From NCBI GenBank assembly GCA_030149365.1, contig JASBRP010000026.1, positions 124,001-188,000 on the forward strand: a stretch of 64,000 bases of DNA, in the 5' to 3' direction. Each line of letters starts with the position of its first letter. The first letter of the stretch is position 1. Positions 62,216 to 64,000 of this stretch are shown here, piece after piece. Below the pieces are notes generated by a model. It worked only from the letters and a program-made list of their open reading frames with translations, had not been told where the DNA came from and ran no database searches. The stretch comes from Solimonas sp. GTDB taxonomy: Bacteria; Pseudomonadota; Gammaproteobacteria; Nevskiales; Nevskiaceae. A program made the position numbers and the translations under genes.

Positions 62216-64000
62216 TTAGAACATCTGGGTGTTCTTGACGTCGTCCGAGACCGGGGCGGCGTTACGGGACGGAATCCAGTCGCCGGTGATCATCTGCCCG
62301 TAGGACATGCCGGGGCCGACCATCGGGTAGACCGAGGCCATCGGGTCGATGATGACCTCCAGGAAGGCCGGGCCCTTGAACTCGATGAATTCCTTGACCA
62401 CGCGGGGCAGGTCGGCCTTGTTGCTGACGCGCACGGCGTAGCGGTAGCCGTCGGCCTCGGCGGCCTTGATGAAATCCTTCTGGTGCAGGCTCTTGTCAGA
62501 GCCGGCGTAGCGGCTGTCGAAGAACAGGCGCTGCCACTGCTTCACCATGCCGTCGCCGAAGTTGTTCAGCACGACCACCTTCACCGGGGTGCCGTAGGTG
62601 GTGGCGGTTTCCAGCTCGCCCAGGTTCATGCGGATGGAGGCGTCGCCGTCGATGTCGATGACGATCTTGTCCGGGCAGGCGAACTGGGCGCCCAGGGCGG
62701 CCGGCAGGCCGAAGCCCATGGTGCCCATGGAGCCGGAGGTCAGCCACAGGCGCGGCTGGCGGAAGTCGAAGTACTGTGCCGCCCACATCTGGTGCTGGCC
62801 CACGCCGGTGGCGACGATGGCCTCGCCTTTGGTGATCCGGTTGATCTCCTCGATGACGGCATGCGGCTGGATGTGCTCTCCGCCGCGCTCGTAGTTCATC
62901 GGGTGCTTCTGCTTCAGCTCAGCGATGTGGGCGTGCCAGGCGCTGTAGTCGGGCTTGAGGCCCTGCTCGCCCAGGTAAGCTTCCACGCGGGCCAGGGCGT
63001 TGTTCAGCTCGCCCACGTGATGCCAGCTCACGCGCTTGACCTTGTTGATCTCGGAGGGGTCGATGTCGAAGTGGGCAATGGCCTTCGCATTCGGTGCGAA
63101 CTTGGCCGGCACGCCCGCCACGCGGTCGTCGAAGCGCGCGCCCACGGCAATCAGGAAGTCGCAGTCGTCCACCGCGTAGTTGGCGAAGGCGGTGCCGTGC
63201 ATGCCCAGCATTTCCAGCGACAGCGGGTCGGTGGTGTCGTAGGCGCCGATGCCCATCAGGGTGGTGGTCACCGGGATGCCGAAGGCCTTGGCGAAGCTGC
63301 GCAGCGAGGCCGAGGCTTCGCCGTGGATCACGCCGCCGCCGGCGTAGATCAGAGGCCGCTTGGAGGCCTTGATCAGCTCGTGGAACTGCGCCAGCTGGTC
63401 TGCGGAGAGCCGGTTTTCGTAGACCTGCTTGAGGCGGGCGCGGTAGCCGGGGATGGGCAGCACGCCCTCACCCTTGAAGATGCCGTTCCAGTTCTGCACG
63501 TCCTTGGGGATATCCACCACCACCGGGCCGGGGCGGCCGGTACGGGCGATCTCGAAGGCGGTGCGGACCGTGGCCTCCAGCTTGGAGGGGTCGGTCACCA
63601 GGAACACGTGCTTGGCCGCCGAGCCCATGATGGTGCTGATCGGGGCTTCCTGGAAGGCGTCGGTACCCACGGCGCCGGTCGGCACCTGGCCGCAGAGCAC
63701 CACGATGGGGATCGAGTCCGCCATGCAGTCGCGCACCGGGGTCACGGTATTGGTGGCGCCGGGGCCGGAGGTCACCAGGCAGACGCCGACCTTGCCGGAG
63801 GCGCGGGCATAGCCGGCAGCCATGAAGCCGGCGGCCTGCTCGTTGGCGGGCACGATCAGGGGCATCTTCTCGCCGCCGTTCTCGGCGCGATTCTCGCGGT
63901 TGAAGCGGAAGATCGCGTCGTAGGTGGGCAGGATGGCGCCGCCGCTGTAGCCGAATACCGCGCTGGTCCCTTCGTCAGCCAGCAGCTGGACGACGATTTC
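62216..64000 (-). CDS. ilvB: Acetolactate synthase large subunit (5' partial)
   Basis: The frame is open to the right window edge, so the true start is outside; the ATG at 63865 is internal. At least 594 residues are visible. ThDP-dependent motifs are all present: GYSGGAILPTYDAI near the edge, the catalytic Glu in ANEQAAGFMAAGYARASGK, GPGATNTVT, and the ThDP-binding stretch GDASIRMNLGELETA...NN. The gene belongs to branched-chain amino acid synthesis (pyruvate to acetolactate). The paralogue class cannot be decided without the small subunit gene. Family members usually have HEQ at the Glu; here it is NEQ. Confidence 0.93.
   Translation of the reverse strand, partial: EIVVQLLADEGTSAVFGYSGGAILPTYDAIFRFNRENRAENGGEKMPLIVPANEQAAGFMAAGYARASGKVGVCLVTSGPGATNTVTPVRDCMADSIPIVVLCGQVPTGAVGTDAFQEAPISTIMGSAAKHVFLVTDPSKLEATVRTAFEIARTGRPGPVVVDIPKDVQNWNGIFKGEGVLPIPGYRARLKQVYENRLSADQLAQFHELIKASKRPLIYAGGGVIHGEASASLRSFAKAFGIPVTTTLMGIGAYDTTDPLSLEMLGMHGTAFANYAVDDCDFLIAVGARFDDRVAGVPAKFAPNAKAIAHFDIDPSEINKVKRVSWHHVGELNNALARVEAYLGEQGLKPDYSAWHAHIAELKQKHPMNYERGGEHIQPHAVIEEINRITKGEAIVATGVGQHQMWAAQYFDFRQPRLWLTSGSMGTMGFGLPAALGAQFACPDKIVIDIDGDASIRMNLGELETATTYGTPVKVVVLNNFGDGMVKQWQRLFFDSRYAGSDKSLHQKDFIKAAEADGYRYAVRVSNKADLPRVVKEFIEFKGPAFLEVIIDPMASVYPMVGPGMSYGQMITGDWIPSRNAAPVSDDVKNTQMF

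Overview
This is a GC-rich, gene-dense chromosomal window from a Gram-negative bacterium. A LolCD lipoprotein-sorting pair, an MCE (Mla-type) lipid transporter, TonB-dependent iron uptake and two DUF1302 outer-membrane proteins with a C-terminal Phe all point to a diderm. The gene families and the lolC-lolD-comEC order fit a gammaproteobacterium, perhaps near Nevskiales/Solimonadaceae or Xanthomonadales; that placement is inference. Both window edges cut genes: a giant RHS toxin on the left (5' end missing) and an acetolactate synthase large subunit on the right (5' end missing).

Layout. (1) 1-11.1 kb is an accessory polymorphic-toxin locus: an RHS/YD-repeat protein with two inserted beta-rich domains, LysM, a hydrophobic segment and a GH-E-like nuclease tip, followed by a candidate immunity gene. 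Downstream, a ~340 bp flank occurs twice, separated by the tail of a second, displaced immunity gene. (2) 11.1-19.1 kb, minus strand: two tandem DUF1302 outer-membrane paralogues, a DUF815 AAA+ ATPase and the ribosomal ATPase EttA. (3) 19.3-24.9 kb, plus strand: a tightly coupled operon of an unknown protein, a GAF-SpoIIE phosphatase-HATPase fusion, a STAS protein, MlaE, MlaF, MlaD and a PqiC-like lipoprotein. It looks like partner-switching signalling wired directly to an MCE lipid transporter and is the strongest candidate here for a little-described system. (4) 24.9-34.7 kb, minus strand: TonB-like protein, VOC-carbonic anhydrase-GNAT cluster, lipoprotein, membrane protein, long-chain-type acyl-CoA dehydrogenase, DUF6265 protein, CPA1 antiporter, and an agmatine-to-putrescine pair (aguB plus a frameshifted aguA). 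(5) 34.9-39.6 kb, plus strand: lolC, a DUF559 nuclease bounded by inverted palindromic repeats, lolD and comEC. (6) 39.6-43.3 kb, minus strand: secreted repeat protein, hisI, Pro/Arg-rich lipoprotein, two-domain pterin-synthase-like protein. (7) 43.3-47.6 kb: gltX, thrS and an M23 peptidase whose signal region is made partly from an intergenic repeat. (8) 48.0-55.9 kb, plus strand: a Fur-box-preceded iron uptake and reduction locus: TonB siderophore receptor, PiuC-like dioxygenase, PepSY-type membrane protein, DUF2271 protein with an ApbE flavinylation motif, DUF4198 protein, ApbE, and a membrane-anchored CysJ-like flavoreductase. (9) 55.9-64.0 kb: radical SAM protein and a small unknown, then on the minus strand a hydrolase-DUF4442 pair, a LysR regulator, TetR plus acyl-CoA synthetase, and ilvB-like acetolactate synthase.

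How the parts fit. The iron locus reads as receptor import of ferric siderophore followed by electron flow from NAD(P)H through the flavoreductase and PepSY membrane protein to a covalently flavinylated periplasmic DUF2271 protein that could reduce and release iron; ApbE supplies the flavin attachment. The MCE operon suggests that the phosphorylation state of the STAS protein controls lipid transport. Palindromic repeats of two families lie in or next to coding sequence at several places (11.03 kb, 36.2/36.6 kb, 46.7 kb) and have locally reshaped gene starts. No tRNA, rRNA, CRISPR array or complete insertion sequence was seen.
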